Part shown: one piece after another, positions 54,774-62,500 of the stretch
Layout: every line of letters begins with the position of its first letter
Position numbering within the stretch: position 1 is the first letter of the stretch
From: Achromobacter xylosoxidans
GTDB taxonomy: Bacteria; Pseudomonadota; Gammaproteobacteria; Burkholderiales; Burkholderiaceae_B
Assembly: GCF_002192695.1 (NCBI RefSeq)
Contig: NZ_MTLG01000086.1
Span: 124,001-188,000, forward strand
Length of the DNA stretch: 64,000 nt
Reading direction: 5' to 3'
The notes under the pieces: model-generated
The model's database searches: none
Seen by the model: only the letters and a program-made list of their open reading frames with translations
Told to the model about the DNA's origin: nothing
Made by a program: the position numbers and the translations under genes

Positions 54774-55483
54774 GCGTGGGCCTCAGCCGGTTGGGGGTTC
54801 TGTTTCACGCCAGGTTTGGGGAGGACTGCGCGCCGGGCGCTGATCACCTTCGGCTCTTCGGTCAGAACCCAATCGGGCGGCGTCGTCCTGGGGGTGGTCT
54901 CGGGGGCGAAGGGCATCACGACCCCGATAAAATCCTGGCCGCTGGAAGACGAGGGAAATACGAGCGCCCCGCTGCGGCCGTTGTGCCGGACCTCGATGCT
55001 GCTTGTGTGGTGCTTGAGGCTCCCGTACATGTCATGGGCGGCCTTTTCGAAGTCGGTGAGGTATTGGGGCTTGATGTTCGCCGCCTCTCCGGATGTGGCT
55101 TTGGGCACAATGGCGCGCCAGTTGGGGAATATGCCTTCCACCGATCGGAATGCGACCTCGATATCCCATTTCAGCAGGGGAACGAGCCATTTCCCCTCAT
55201 CGACTTGCGTGAGGGAGATGTGCCGGACGGCCTTGAGGGAGCCATCCACAATGCGCTGCGCGACTTCGCCGGGGATGATCAGCGTTACAGCCTGGGGCAC
55301 GTCGTTCGGAGCTTCCTTGCGTAGCACCAGCAGGCGGTGGCCGTCGGTCGCTGCCAGGATCGTTTCGGTGGGCGAGGCTTCGACATAGACGCCATTGAGG
55401 TAATAGCGGATGTCGTTCTTCGCCATGATGCGGCAGGCGGCCTTCAGGGCAGTGTGTTCGAAATGGATAGTGGTCTTGGTCAT
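54770..55483 (-). CDS. Sliding-clamp (DnaN)-like phage protein
   Basis: 237 residues from ATG 55483. The first part follows a beta-clamp pattern (NGVYVEASPTETILAATDGH, then RLLVLRKE), as in the ATDGHRLA loop of DnaN. Near the C-terminus GQDFIGVVMPF resembles the VIMPMR end of the clamp. It is shorter than bacterial DnaN (about 366), suggesting two domains instead of three, so a ring would need more copies. It could be a dedicated processivity factor or a host-clamp decoy. Followed by the ParB-like gene. Confidence 0.7.
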   Translation of the reverse strand: MTKTTIHFEHTALKAACRIMAKNDIRYYLNGVYVEASPTETILAATDGHRLLVLRKEAPNDVPQAVTLIIPGEVAQRIVDGSLKAVRHISLTQVDEGKWLVPLLKWDIEVAFRSVEGIFPNWRAIVPKATSGEAANIKPQYLTDFEKAAHDMYGSLKHHTSSIEVRHNGRSGALVFPSSSSGQDFIGVVMPFAPETTPRTTPPDWVLTEEPKVISARRAVLPKPGVKQNPQPAEAHA

Positions 55484-55632
55484 GCTGGCACCTTGGACGA
55501 TGTAGGGGCGGGGCTGAACTTCTTCAGCGTGCGGACTTGGCTCACTTCTTCGGCGGTGATCCGGCGGCGGGGCAACGGGATGCACGGGCGCCAGCCGCTG
55601 CGGTCCCTTACGATGAACTCGATGCCGTTCAT
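55480..55632 (-). CDS. Very small phage protein
   Basis: 50 residues (MNGIEFIVRDRSGWRPCIPL, then RRRITAEEVSQVRTLKKFSP). Start and stop both overlap neighbours by ATGA. No family recognised. Confidence 0.6.
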   Translation of the reverse strand: MNGIEFIVRDRSGWRPCIPLPRRRITAEEVSQVRTLKKFSPAPTSSKVPA

Positions 55633-55862
55633 ATGACGAAGCGGAGCAACCAGCCCAGAGCCTGCGGGCCGAAGAGGATGAACGCTGCGAAGGCGAGGCC
55701 GCCAGGCCATGCCCACCACGGGATATCCGCATCTTTGTTCCAGTTGCCGCGGCCGGCGTGGTCGCGAGGCGCGATCAAGTTGCCCAGCTTGCGACCGGCC
55801 TTCGCGATGGCTTGCAGGGGGCGGATGCGCACCGGGGGCGCGCTTGCGCTGATGGTGTTCAT
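55629..55862 (-). CDS. Small phage membrane protein
   Basis: 77 residues: a basic, probably cytoplasmic N-terminal half (LQAIAKAGRKLGNLIAPRDH) and one C-terminal transmembrane helix rich in Trp and Gly (WAWPGGLAFAAFILFGPQAL). ATGA overlaps on both sides. Function unknown. Confidence 0.65.
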   Translation of the reverse strand: MNTISASAPPVRIRPLQAIAKAGRKLGNLIAPRDHAGRGNWNKDADIPWWAWPGGLAFAAFILFGPQALGWLLRFVI

Positions 55863-55987
55863 GTGGGGCTCCAGGGATCGGCCGCGACATAGCGGCGGGT
55901 GAAGTAGTCGCCGATGGGGACCAGCACCACGGCCGCGAGGGCGAGCAGCGCCAGGCCCCACCAGATGGCGGGGATAGTTGATGGCAT
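55859..55987 (-). CDS. Very small phage membrane protein
   Basis: 42 residues, MPSTIPAIWWGLALLALAAV, then VLVPIGDYFTRRYVAADPWS. One transmembrane helix and a polar tail. Its TGA overlaps the ATG of the next gene (ATGA), the rule in this operon, which supports it despite its size and a weak ribosome site. First recognisable gene at the right end of the leftward early operon. Confidence 0.55.
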   Translation of the reverse strand: MPSTIPAIWWGLALLALAAVVLVPIGDYFTRRYVAADPWSPT

Positions 55988-56130
55988 GGGGATCTGCGCG
56001 ATATGCGCGGTGGTGAAAGCGGCCCGTGGGGCGATCAACGCTCTATACGTGCGAAAGTCACTTCTGGGAGGTGACGTTTCGGCGCCGACGGGTCTAGAAG
56101 CGGCAGTTCATTAACTTGGTGCAGAGAAAA

Positions 56131-56162
56131 AGTGCTGTGGGAGCAGGGGCTCCCACAGCACT
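56131..56162 (-). terminator. Strong terminator of the alkyl sulfatase gene
   Basis: Perfect 14-bp stem AGTGCTGTGGGAGC (56131-56144) and GCTCCCACAGCACT (56149-56162) with a 4-base loop. Read leftward it is followed by TTTTTCTC, a textbook Rho-independent terminator 36 bases after the sulfatase stop. Confidence 0.93.
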
Positions 56163-56197
56163 GGCGTGGGCCAAGAGTTTCCTGTCTTGGATAAGCG

Positions 56198-58252
56198 CTA
56201 CGGGGTGACGATGTTGAACCAGAACTCGAAATTGTCGAGTGACGCGAACATGTCGGTGATCTTCTGCTGATCACCACTGACCTTGACGTCACCCTTGGCG
56301 AGAGCATCCTTGAGCGTCATCTCCTTGAGCATCATGCGATTCAGAGTTTCGCGGCTGAGCGACATGCTCGCGGTGGGCTCCTTCGCCTGCTTGCCCTCAG
56401 TGTGGTTCAAGACGCTATTCACCATTTCAAGGGTGTACTTCTGGTTTGTGTCGGTGAAGTCGAGGTTCAAAACAACATGCTTGCCTGCCGCCTTTTCACG
56501 ATTCAGGCGCACGGCGAAGTAGTCGAAGAGCATGTCTAATGTCATCGCTCTGACGGTGTCAGGGCTGGCAGTGTCGGGCACCGGGAGTTTCTGCACACCT
56601 TCACGTAGTTCCTTGGCTCCTGTCAGGTAGAAGTTACGCCACGGGCCGCTTTCGGCTTGGTATCCCATCTGCTCCAGCGCATCTGCCTGTAGGTTCTTCG
56701 CCTCCTGGTTGTCAGGTTCCGCGAACACCGCGTAGTTCACAACCTCCGCTACCCAACGGTAATCGCCCTTCTTGTAGTATTCGCGGGCTTTGGAAAGAAT
56801 CGCTGGCACGCCGCCCATCATCTCCACGTAGCGCTTGGAGGCCTCCTGAATGGGCAGGGTGTGCAAAGTTGCGGGGTTGCCATTGAACCAGCCCAGGTAC
56901 AGGACATACGTGGCACGCACGTCATGGTTTACTGACCCGTAGTAGCCACGGTTCGAGAACTTGGTAGCGATTGCCTCGGGCAGTTTGACTTGTTCGGCGA
57001 TTTCTTCCTTGTTGTAGCCCATATTGGCCAGGCGCAAGGTTTCGTCGTTGATGTAGCGGTACATGTCGCGCTGCATTCCTAGCTGCTCTTGAACTTCTTT
57101 CTTGCCCCACACCGGCCAATGGTGCATGGCGTACATCACTTCCACGTCATCGCCCCACAAAGCAAGAGCTTCGTTCAGGTATTTAGACCAAGCTAGCGGA
57201 TCCCGAATCTTGGCGCCGCGCAACGAATAGGTGTTGTGCAATGTATGGGTCGAGTCCTCAGCAGTATTGAGCGCCTTCTTTTCCTTGATGTAGTACAGCA
57301 TCTCGGCGGGGGCTTCGCTGCCAGGTGCGTAGAGAAATTCATAGGTCAGGCCGTCGATGGTGCGCTTTTCGCCGGTCTTCTCGATGATGTCGGTAGGCGG
57401 GATTAATGTGACTGTGCCTGCCGAGGTCGTCGTGCCCAGGCCCGCGCCCACTTGGCCGGTTGCGCTTGGTGGCAGCAAGTTGCCGTACATATAGCTGGCG
57501 CGCCGACTCATGGCAGTACCTGCCATTACGTTTTCGGCCACCGCATGTTCCAGGAAACCAAGCGGGGCATAGATTTTGACCTTGCCTGCCTTCACGTCTG
57601 CTTCGTCAACCACGCCGCGGACGCCGCCGTAGTGGTCAACGTGGCTATGGGTGTAAATGACGGCCACTACCGGCTTCTTGGGTCGGTGTTGGTAGTAGAG
57701 GTCCAGTGCAGCCTTGGCTGTCTCCGTGGAAATCAGCGGGTCCATGATTGTCAGGCCTTCTTTGCCTTCGACGATGGTCATGTTGGACAAGTCGTAATTG
57801 CGCACCTGATAGATGCCGTCTGTCACCTGGAAGAGGCCTGAGATATTCAGCAACTGTGACTGCCGCCATAGACTCGGATTTACTGTGTCGGGGGCAGACG
57901 CTCCTTCCTTGATGAAGTTGTACTTGGTGGGGTCCCAGACCAGATTGCCCTTTTCTCCCTTGATCATGGCATCCGGTAGGGGAGCGATGAAGCCTTTGTG
58001 AGCAAGCTCGAAGGAGGTTTTGTCCGTGAAGGGCAATTCTTTGAGCAACGCAGCGTTGGCGTCTTTCGTCGCTTGCTCTGCTGCTTTTGGGGCCTCGGCG
58101 GCCCACAATGCAGAAGATATAGAAATGGCCAGGCTGGTAAGTGCGAGTTGTGCGAGCCGTCGCCGCCGCGAGGAGCAACGCCGGCTGGTTAAGAAATCAG
58201 CTGTGGCAGAGTCAGAGTGTCGGGCTGTTGCTTCAAAACTCACCTTCTTCAT
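56198..58252 (-). CDS. Periplasmic alkyl sulfatase (SdsA/BDS1-like metallo-beta-lactamase fold)
   Basis: 684 residues from ATG 58252. A long basic signal region ends near ISSALWAAEAP, so it is secreted. The metallo-beta-lactamase motif THSHVDHYGG (H202, H204, D206, H207) binds two zinc ions. Following it are an Ala/Glu-rich dimerisation domain (MGGVPAILSKAREYYKKGDY) and a C-terminal SCP2-like domain (KYTLEMVNSVLNHTEGKQAK). Relatives such as SdsA1 hydrolyse primary alkyl sulfates (for example dodecyl sulfate) to alcohol and sulfate. It lies inside the prophage with its own terminator and is lower in G+C (48% and 55% in two 60-base lines counted), so it is cargo. Confidence 0.93.
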   Translation of the reverse strand: MKKVSFEATARHSDSATADFLTSRRCSSRRRRLAQLALTSLAISISSALWAAEAPKAAEQATKDANAALLKELPFTDKTSFELAHKGFIAPLPDAMIKGEKGNLVWDPTKYNFIKEGASAPDTVNPSLWRQSQLLNISGLFQVTDGIYQVRNYDLSNMTIVEGKEGLTIMDPLISTETAKAALDLYYQHRPKKPVVAVIYTHSHVDHYGGVRGVVDEADVKAGKVKIYAPLGFLEHAVAENVMAGTAMSRRASYMYGNLLPPSATGQVGAGLGTTTSAGTVTLIPPTDIIEKTGEKRTIDGLTYEFLYAPGSEAPAEMLYYIKEKKALNTAEDSTHTLHNTYSLRGAKIRDPLAWSKYLNEALALWGDDVEVMYAMHHWPVWGKKEVQEQLGMQRDMYRYINDETLRLANMGYNKEEIAEQVKLPEAIATKFSNRGYYGSVNHDVRATYVLYLGWFNGNPATLHTLPIQEASKRYVEMMGGVPAILSKAREYYKKGDYRWVAEVVNYAVFAEPDNQEAKNLQADALEQMGYQAESGPWRNFYLTGAKELREGVQKLPVPDTASPDTVRAMTLDMLFDYFAVRLNREKAAGKHVVLNLDFTDTNQKYTLEMVNSVLNHTEGKQAKEPTASMSLSRETLNRMMLKEMTLKDALAKGDVKVSGDQQKITDMFASLDNFEFWFNIVTP

Positions 58253-58929
58253 AGCGGGTTTGCTCCTTTCACACAAGTGATCGAGGGGGTGACGCAAAGA
58301 AGACTGGCTAGCAGCGCGAATTGCACGCGCCGCTTTAAAAGCTGGGGACCGACAGCGCTAAGAAAAGGAGGTCGGTAGCCGTCAAAACTGTGAGATTTAC
58401 TCTGATTTGAGACTAACGTATCACAGGTGTTGCTGGCTGAAAACGTTGAAGTTGCTACGGAGAAGGGTGCGAGACTTTACAAATCGCCGTTGCGGTCCAG
58501 CACGTTGATGATGGAGAGGACGATATCGAACAGGTCTTCAAAGAACTTGAGCATGGGATGGACCGGAAGGAGTTGGAGGGAGTCAGGCAACAGCGCCTGC
58601 CGATACCCCGCACGCGGGGCATGAGCCGAGGCTTTTTGGTATGGAGGATTGAATGGCATGCCCGCATGCTGCGCATGCGCGGGTGGTTTGGCAGCCGTAT
58701 GTCTTAGTTCAGTTATGGCAGCCGTTGGCGAAAGACGACGGTGGATGGCTTGTTGCGGCCATTTTTTGCCATTTCGGGTCCTGGCACATGGTCTGCCTCC
58801 CCCGGAAGTCAAGAGATCACACGGAAGTCTGCAATCACCTAAATGGAGGAAGGTGGTTATATCTGCCGTTGGATATGATCCTTAGCACCACAATAAGTGT
58901 CATTTTTTAATACTCACATGGGAGCGGGG
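58253..58929. other. 677-base stretch without a credible gene
   Basis: Upstream region of the sulfatase. On the minus strand a TTGACG is at 58385-58380 but no good -10 follows at 16-18 bases. AGGAG at 58268-58264 is the sulfatase ribosome site. A 25-residue frame (MLKFFEDLFDIVLSIINVLD..., minus 58554-58477) has no ribosome site. Otherwise A+T-richer, unassigned sequence between two cargo genes. Confidence 0.5.
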
Positions 58930-59373
58930 ATGTCTAACGAACAAGAAGTCATTGATGCCTTGATATCGTCGGTCAAAGGTGAAAAGGCGGACTATAAGTT
59001 GGCTGTTGTCGAATTCCGAAACGAGACGCCCTCTGGCTATGACGCCGTGATCGTTGCGATGGGAGCAGCATTTTTCTATAAGGATCCAAGTAACGAAAAG
59101 CCCACGGGAAACGAGCAGCAGCAGCGCCCAGGACCATTGCGTAGTGGTCAATCCTCCTATGTGCAAGGAACACGAGCAGAGTGTTGTGCTCGCGTCGTAG
59201 CCGCAATGACCGTGCTTATGGGCGGTGAAACGAAAACATACCAGAGCCGTAGCGAGGTGCCCGCCGGCCGGTGCTTACTGCGAGCTGGATTTAATCTTCG
59301 TCCGGCGCGTTCTGTAGATCCTAATGAGTTGAGCTCTGGCGACCTTCCTCTAGAATTGGTTTTTGTAGAGTGA
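58930..59373 (+). CDS. Hypothetical cargo protein in the prophage
   Basis: 147 residues from ATG 58930 with GGAG-CGGGG just upstream (MSNEQEVIDALISSVKGEKA; VEFRNETPSGYDAVIVAMGA). No family recognised; soluble, mixed alpha/beta composition. One 60-base line counted at 50% G+C, lower than the phage genes around. It faces rightward, opposite to the sulfatase, so the two cargo genes are divergent from the 58.3-58.9 kb gap. Confidence 0.55.
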   Translation: MSNEQEVIDALISSVKGEKADYKLAVVEFRNETPSGYDAVIVAMGAAFFYKDPSNEKPTGNEQQQRPGPLRSGQSSYVQGTRAECCARVVAAMTVLMGGETKTYQSRSEVPAGRCLLRAGFNLRPARSVDPNELSSGDLPLELVFVE

Positions 59374-59935
59374 TGCGCTTCTGCAGGACGTCTCCGAGAG
59401 AGGGCTCTGCTCCCCTTTCGCGGGCTTTCTGCAGAGAGCAGCTTTCAAACGACAACGCCGGGGCTCCGGCACTGTGTGCGCGGCCCCGCCAAGGCCGCAA
59501 TCGCATTCGAGCATTCCGTACCTAGGCAACTAACGTACACCCAAATCCTTCGTCGTCCTCGAACCGTGAAGGGTCCTCGGTGAGATTCGGTAATGTCCGC
59601 ATCGGATCGACAGCGGGCCCATGACATCTACGCTGCTTCCTTATGAGCGCGCTTCCGCGCACCTGTTGGTTTCGGTAAGCGCCGCACGCGGCGCTGGCCG
59701 AAACCGCCTGGTCGAGTACCAGGCGTTTCTCTGCCGTCTATCCGGCCTGTCTCCACTTTCAGTGCTTCGCTTGCGTTGGTCTCCGCAGCGGTGGCACCCG
59801 GTTGCTGTTTCGCGCCACCTACGTGGAACTGGGCGCGCCCGCGCGCGGCCCCCGAAGTGGGGCGGCGGTTGGGTCTGACTGGTTGTTAATGAGCGAGGCC
59901 GTTTCCGTTGTTGCTTTGGTCACGGCATGGAAAGA
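59374..59935. other. Leader region downstream of the leftward phage promoter, no certain gene
   Basis: The leftward promoter at 59964-59936 would transcribe this segment. No convincing leftward frame is seen. A rightward frame at 59621-59878 (MTSTLLPYERASAHLLVSVS..., 85 residues, Arg-rich) overlaps a row of three hairpins and is doubtful. See the structured RNA candidate. Confidence 0.45.
59647..59730 (+). ncRNA. Candidate structured RNA with three hairpins and terminator
   Basis: Three consecutive stems: GCGCG-CTTC-CGCGC (59647-59660). Then a long one, GGTTTCGG/CCGAAACC (59668-59675, 59698-59705) with inner AGCGCCGC/GCGGCGCT (59678-59685, 59688-59695). Then CGCCTGGT-CGAGT-ACCAGGCG (59705-59725) followed by TTTCT. 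The last stem would terminate a rightward transcript, antisense to the leader of the leftward phage operon. Confidence 0.35.
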
Positions 59936-60012
59936 AGTATTACCGAAATGGTAATAGTAGTCAAACCATAAAGGTAACTATCTCATTGTGAATATTTACC
60001 AAATGGGTAAAT
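59936..60012 (-). promoter_or_regulatory. Left operator cluster (three sites) with leftward promoter
   Basis: Site 1 ATTACC-GAAAT-GGTAAT (59939-59955), site 2 AAACC-ATAAA-GGTAA (59963-59977), site 3 TTTACC-AAATG-GGTAAA (59995-60011). On the minus strand TTGACT (59964-59959), 17 bases, AATACT (59941-59936) form a promoter whose spacer is covered by site 1, like lambda PL/OL. Counterpart of the cluster at 61175-61241. Confidence 0.85.
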
Positions 60013-60036
60013 TTGATAGATTTCGGGCAATAAAAA

Positions 60037-60057
60037 AGCCGCCCGGAAGGGGCGGCT
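60037..60057 (-). terminator. Terminator of the repressor gene
   Basis: AGCCGCCC (60037-60044) and GGGCGGCT (60050-60057) with a 5-base loop. Read leftward it is followed by TTTTTT (60037-60032). It isolates the repressor transcript from the left operator region. Confidence 0.9.
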
Positions 60058-60081
60058 CTGTGGTTGATTGGCGGCGGAACG

Positions 60082-61164
60082 TTATAGGAGGCGTTCGTCT
60101 ACTCCATTGCGAAGGTCATACGGCGACCAGAGGATGCGGCCGACTATGCAGACGTCGCGTCCGTCATCCTTTTCCAGGGGGAATGGTTCGTAAGCTGGAT
60201 TCAACGACTTTGCCAACAGCGTGCCGTCGCGCTCCCGCTGGATGCATTTGACAATCATCTTCCCGCCGTAGTTGATGGCGTAGACGGTCCGGCTATCAAT
60301 CAGCCGCGTGTCAGTGACCTTTTCCTCATAGAACAGCATCGGCCCTTCGTTCCGGATTACCGGTTCCATGCTGTCGCCGTCCGCGTAGACGATCTTCATG
60401 CGATCAACCGGCAGCCGGAACGACTCCAAGAAAGACCGGCGCAGCAGTATCTGGCCGATTGCCGTTTCATGGTAGTTCTCGATCCCGAGCCTGCCCGCTG
60501 CAAGCCGCACGTCCAGCTCAGGTACAGCAAGAAATTCCTGGTCATTGGCAGAGTAGCCTGCGCGCGGCACGTGCCCCACGTTGGCAATCCGGCTCAGGCG
60601 CAGGTTCTGCGATGCGGGCTCGGTCTGCTCCGTGGTCTTCCCACCTTCCCATGGCGCTGGATCGCGCCCTGCAATGCGGACACTGAACTCGTCGGGGACT
60701 TCGTCAAAGTCAATGAGCTTGCTGGTCCTTTGGGCGCGTGCTGGGGCAGGTGAGGCCGTGGCATGGCCGCTGGAGGCGATGACGATCCCAAGATTGAGCT
60801 GCGCGATGGCAAGCGCCATTGCGCCTTCCAGCGCGGTGAGCTTTGCGGGGGGGAGCGCCCGGATATCCGCCTCGGAGATGGAGGGGAAGGGCCACGACGG
60901 AGCGTCCGCAAGTCGGACGACTACCTCTCCCGACGAACCGTGATCGGCATCCATCCAGTTCGGCGGAAGTCCAAATGCCTCTTCCATCTTCCGGGCAGCG
61001 CGGTCTCCTATGTCCTTCTTGCCTGTGGCGTAGCGACTGACAAGCGAAGGGGTGGAGTACTCCAGGCGTGCTGCGGCATCGGTCTGGTTGCCGGCGCATT
61101 TTTCCTCGATGGCGCGCGCAAAGTTCGCGCGGCGGATCTCTTTGATGGACTTCATGTCGGGCAT
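60082..61164 (-). CDS. CI-type phage repressor with S24 self-cleavage domain
   Basis: 360 residues. N-terminal helix-turn-helix (QTDAAARLEYSTPSLVSRYA). The C-terminal LexA/CI peptidase domain has Ser265 in YADGDSMEPVI and a likely Lys306 in KMIVKCI. A plausible cleavage bond is Ala224-Gly225, 40 residues before the serine, close to the 38 in lambda CI (A111-S149). RecA-stimulated self-cleavage would induce the prophage. The linker (80-200) is long and Ala/Pro-rich. Right operator site 3 lies 11 bases ahead of ATG 61164, so autoregulation is expected. ATG 61155 is an alternative start. Confidence 0.93.
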   Translation of the reverse strand: MPDMKSIKEIRRANFARAIEEKCAGNQTDAAARLEYSTPSLVSRYATGKKDIGDRAARKMEEAFGLPPNWMDADHGSSGEVVVRLADAPSWPFPSISEADIRALPPAKLTALEGAMALAIAQLNLGIVIASSGHATASPAPARAQRTSKLIDFDEVPDEFSVRIAGRDPAPWEGGKTTEQTEPASQNLRLSRIANVGHVPRAGYSANDQEFLAVPELDVRLAAGRLGIENYHETAIGQILLRRSFLESFRLPVDRMKIVYADGDSMEPVIRNEGPMLFYEEKVTDTRLIDSRTVYAINYGGKMIVKCIQRERDGTLLAKSLNPAYEPFPLEKDDGRDVCIVGRILWSPYDLRNGVDERLL

Positions 61165-61174
61165 TGGAACCGGG

Positions 61175-61246
61175 ATTACCTTTTAGGTAAATAAACCATT
61201 TAGGTAACTCTATTCGGTTGAGCTATTACCAAAAAGGTAATAATAT
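61175..61246 (+). promoter_or_regulatory. Right operator cluster (three sites) with rightward promoter
   Basis: ATTACC-TTTTA-GGTAAA (61175-61191), AAACC-ATTTA-GGTAA (61193-61207), ATTACC-AAAAA-GGTAAT (61225-61241). TTGAGC (61218-61223), 17 bases, TAATAT (61241-61246) form a strong promoter whose spacer holds the third site, like lambda PR/OR. The predicted start is within a base or two of the cro ATG at 61254. Confidence 0.9.
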
Positions 61247-61253
61247 CGCCTCC

Positions 61254-61520
61254 ATGAACAGAGCCACCCCCCAAACGAGCTTCAAGACCTTCTACCTGGC
61301 GCTATCGGCCGACGAGCGGATCAGGTTCGCAAGGAGAGCCCACACGACGGTTGCCTACATAGAGACGCATTTGCTCTACGCCCGGAAGGTGCCGCGCAAA
61401 GGAACGATGGATGGGCTGTGGGAGGCGAGCCAAGAATTCGGCGCTCCATTCGGCCGCGGCGACTTGCTCCGGTTCTTCTACGACCCCCCGGTCGTCCAAC
61501 AGGAGACCTCTCATGCGTAG
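61254..61520 (+). CDS. Cro-like phage regulator
   Basis: 88 residues from ATG 61254. Helical, with a helix-turn-helix-like stretch (LSADERIRFARRAHTTVAYI, then RKGTMDGLWEASQEFG) as in Cro/YdaS-type proteins. It is the first rightward gene after the right operator. The -10 box ends only 7 bases before the ATG and no ribosome site fits between, so the message from this promoter should be leaderless. Expected to compete with the repressor for the same operators. Confidence 0.78.
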   Translation: MNRATPQTSFKTFYLALSADERIRFARRAHTTVAYIETHLLYARKVPRKGTMDGLWEASQEFGAPFGRGDLLRFFYDPPVVQQETSHA

Positions 61521-61686
61521 TGCAGCCCCCATGACATTCGGCGCCCGCCTTGCCTTGCATCGTCCGGCGCCAGAAGAGGCGCGCTGGTTCTTCAACGTTC
61601 CAGACGAAGCGCCCGCCGGCGTTGCGCCACCCTCAGCGCCGGCTGAACCGGACGACAGGGTGCAGATTGGCCCGCTCGATGTTTGA
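61513..61686 (+). CDS. Small phage protein, unknown function
   Basis: 57 residues from ATG 61513 with AGGAG 8 bases upstream, overlapping the cro-like gene by 8 bases. Begins MRSAAPMTFGARLALHRPAP and continues EEARWFFNVPDEAPAG; the rest is Pro/Ala-rich. No family recognised. Confidence 0.5.
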   Translation: MRSAAPMTFGARLALHRPAPEEARWFFNVPDEAPAGVAPPSAPAEPDDRVQIGPLDV

Positions 61687-61754
61687 AGGATGTTTTCCAT
61701 GCAGCGCATCGTAAGGCCGCTGCTCAGCAATAGATACGTTCAGGAAATCTACAT

Positions 61755-62198
61755 ATGAACATCACCACTGCGGCCGATCTGACAGTGCATGAGTACCCGG
61801 GTGGCAGTCCCGCTCTGGCGGCGGTTATCGGCATGTCGCCTGCCGTCCTACGCAACAAGGTCAACCCCAATAACACCACGCACCACCTGACGCTGGTCGA
61901 ATCCGCACGCATCGTGCGGTTGACGGGCGACGTCCGCATTCTGGCCGCCTTTGCGCACGGCTGCGGCTATCTGTTGGTGAAGGCGCCTGAATCCTGCGGC
62001 GAAAGCGATATGTCCGTGCTGGAGCAGGTCGCGGCATTGATGGTCGCGCACGGAACTTTCGGTCAAGAGGTTTATGACGCGCTGGCTGATGGGGGGGTGG
62101 ACCAGAAGGAGGTGGAGCGGGTGGCCGCGGCGGGCCGTGTAGTCATGGAGGCGGTTGCCGGCGTTGCCCGCCGCCTTAGCGGGATGGCCGAGCAATGA
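61755..62198 (+). CDS. Phage regulatory protein CII (CP76 family)
   Basis: 147 residues from ATG 61755 after AGGAAAT. N-terminal helix-turn-helix (GSPALAAVIGMSPAVLRNKV, then NPNNTTHHLTLVESARIVRL) followed by a helical oligomerisation domain, the layout of the CP76-type CII family of phage regulators. Located after cro, as in lambda, where CII activates establishment of lysogeny. Stop overlaps the next start by ATGA. Confidence 0.85.
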   Translation: MNITTAADLTVHEYPGGSPALAAVIGMSPAVLRNKVNPNNTTHHLTLVESARIVRLTGDVRILAAFAHGCGYLLVKAPESCGESDMSVLEQVAALMVAHGTFGQEVYDALADGGVDQKEVERVAAAGRVVMEAVAGVARRLSGMAEQ

Positions 62199-62500
62199 TT
62201 CAGCGCGGAACATCCGGTGTACCTGTGCGGGCGCGTGTCCCGTCCACGGAGCGTAAGGGGGCGGCGCTGTCGCGCACGGCTGCAATGATGTGCAGCAGCG
62301 CGAAGTTCCAGCGGTGGGTTGTTTCCCGCATCGGCGCCGTCCCCGAGGGCGTGGCCCCGAGCCAGCACGCGGCGCAGTACGTGCGCGACATGTGCGGGGT
62401 CGCCAGCCGGGCGGAGTTGGACCACAACGCGACGGCAGCAGGGCTGTTCCATACGGCCATCCGCAAGCCCTTCGTGGCATGGAGCGGCATCTATGGGTGA
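62195..62500 (+). CDS. Phage protein, unknown function
   Basis: 101 residues; basic N-terminus (MIQRGTSGVPVRARVPSTER) followed by a compact helical part (AAMMCSSAKFQRWVVSRIGA; GVASRAELDHNATAAGLFHT). ATGA overlap with cII and an 8-base overlap with the next gene. No family recognised with confidence. Confidence 0.65.
   Translation: MIQRGTSGVPVRARVPSTERKGAALSRTAAMMCSSAKFQRWVVSRIGAVPEGVAPSQHAAQYVRDMCGVASRAELDHNATAAGLFHTAIRKPFVAWSGIYG

Noticed and set aside
56035..56115. Leftward frame ending LPLLDPSAPKRHLPEVTFARIE...stop just left of the sulfatase terminator
   Set aside because: Looks protein-like and may be the end of a gene cut by the sulfatase insertion, but there is no start codon and no recognised family.
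58477..58554. 25-residue frame MLKFFEDLFDIVLSIINVLD... upstream of the sulfatase
   Set aside because: Resembles small toxic peptides but lacks a ribosome site and promoter; support too weak.
59621..59878. 85-residue rightward frame (Arg-rich) in the phage immunity region
   Set aside because: No clear ribosome site, composition typical of chance frames in G+C-rich DNA, and it overlaps strong RNA hairpins; kept only as a note.
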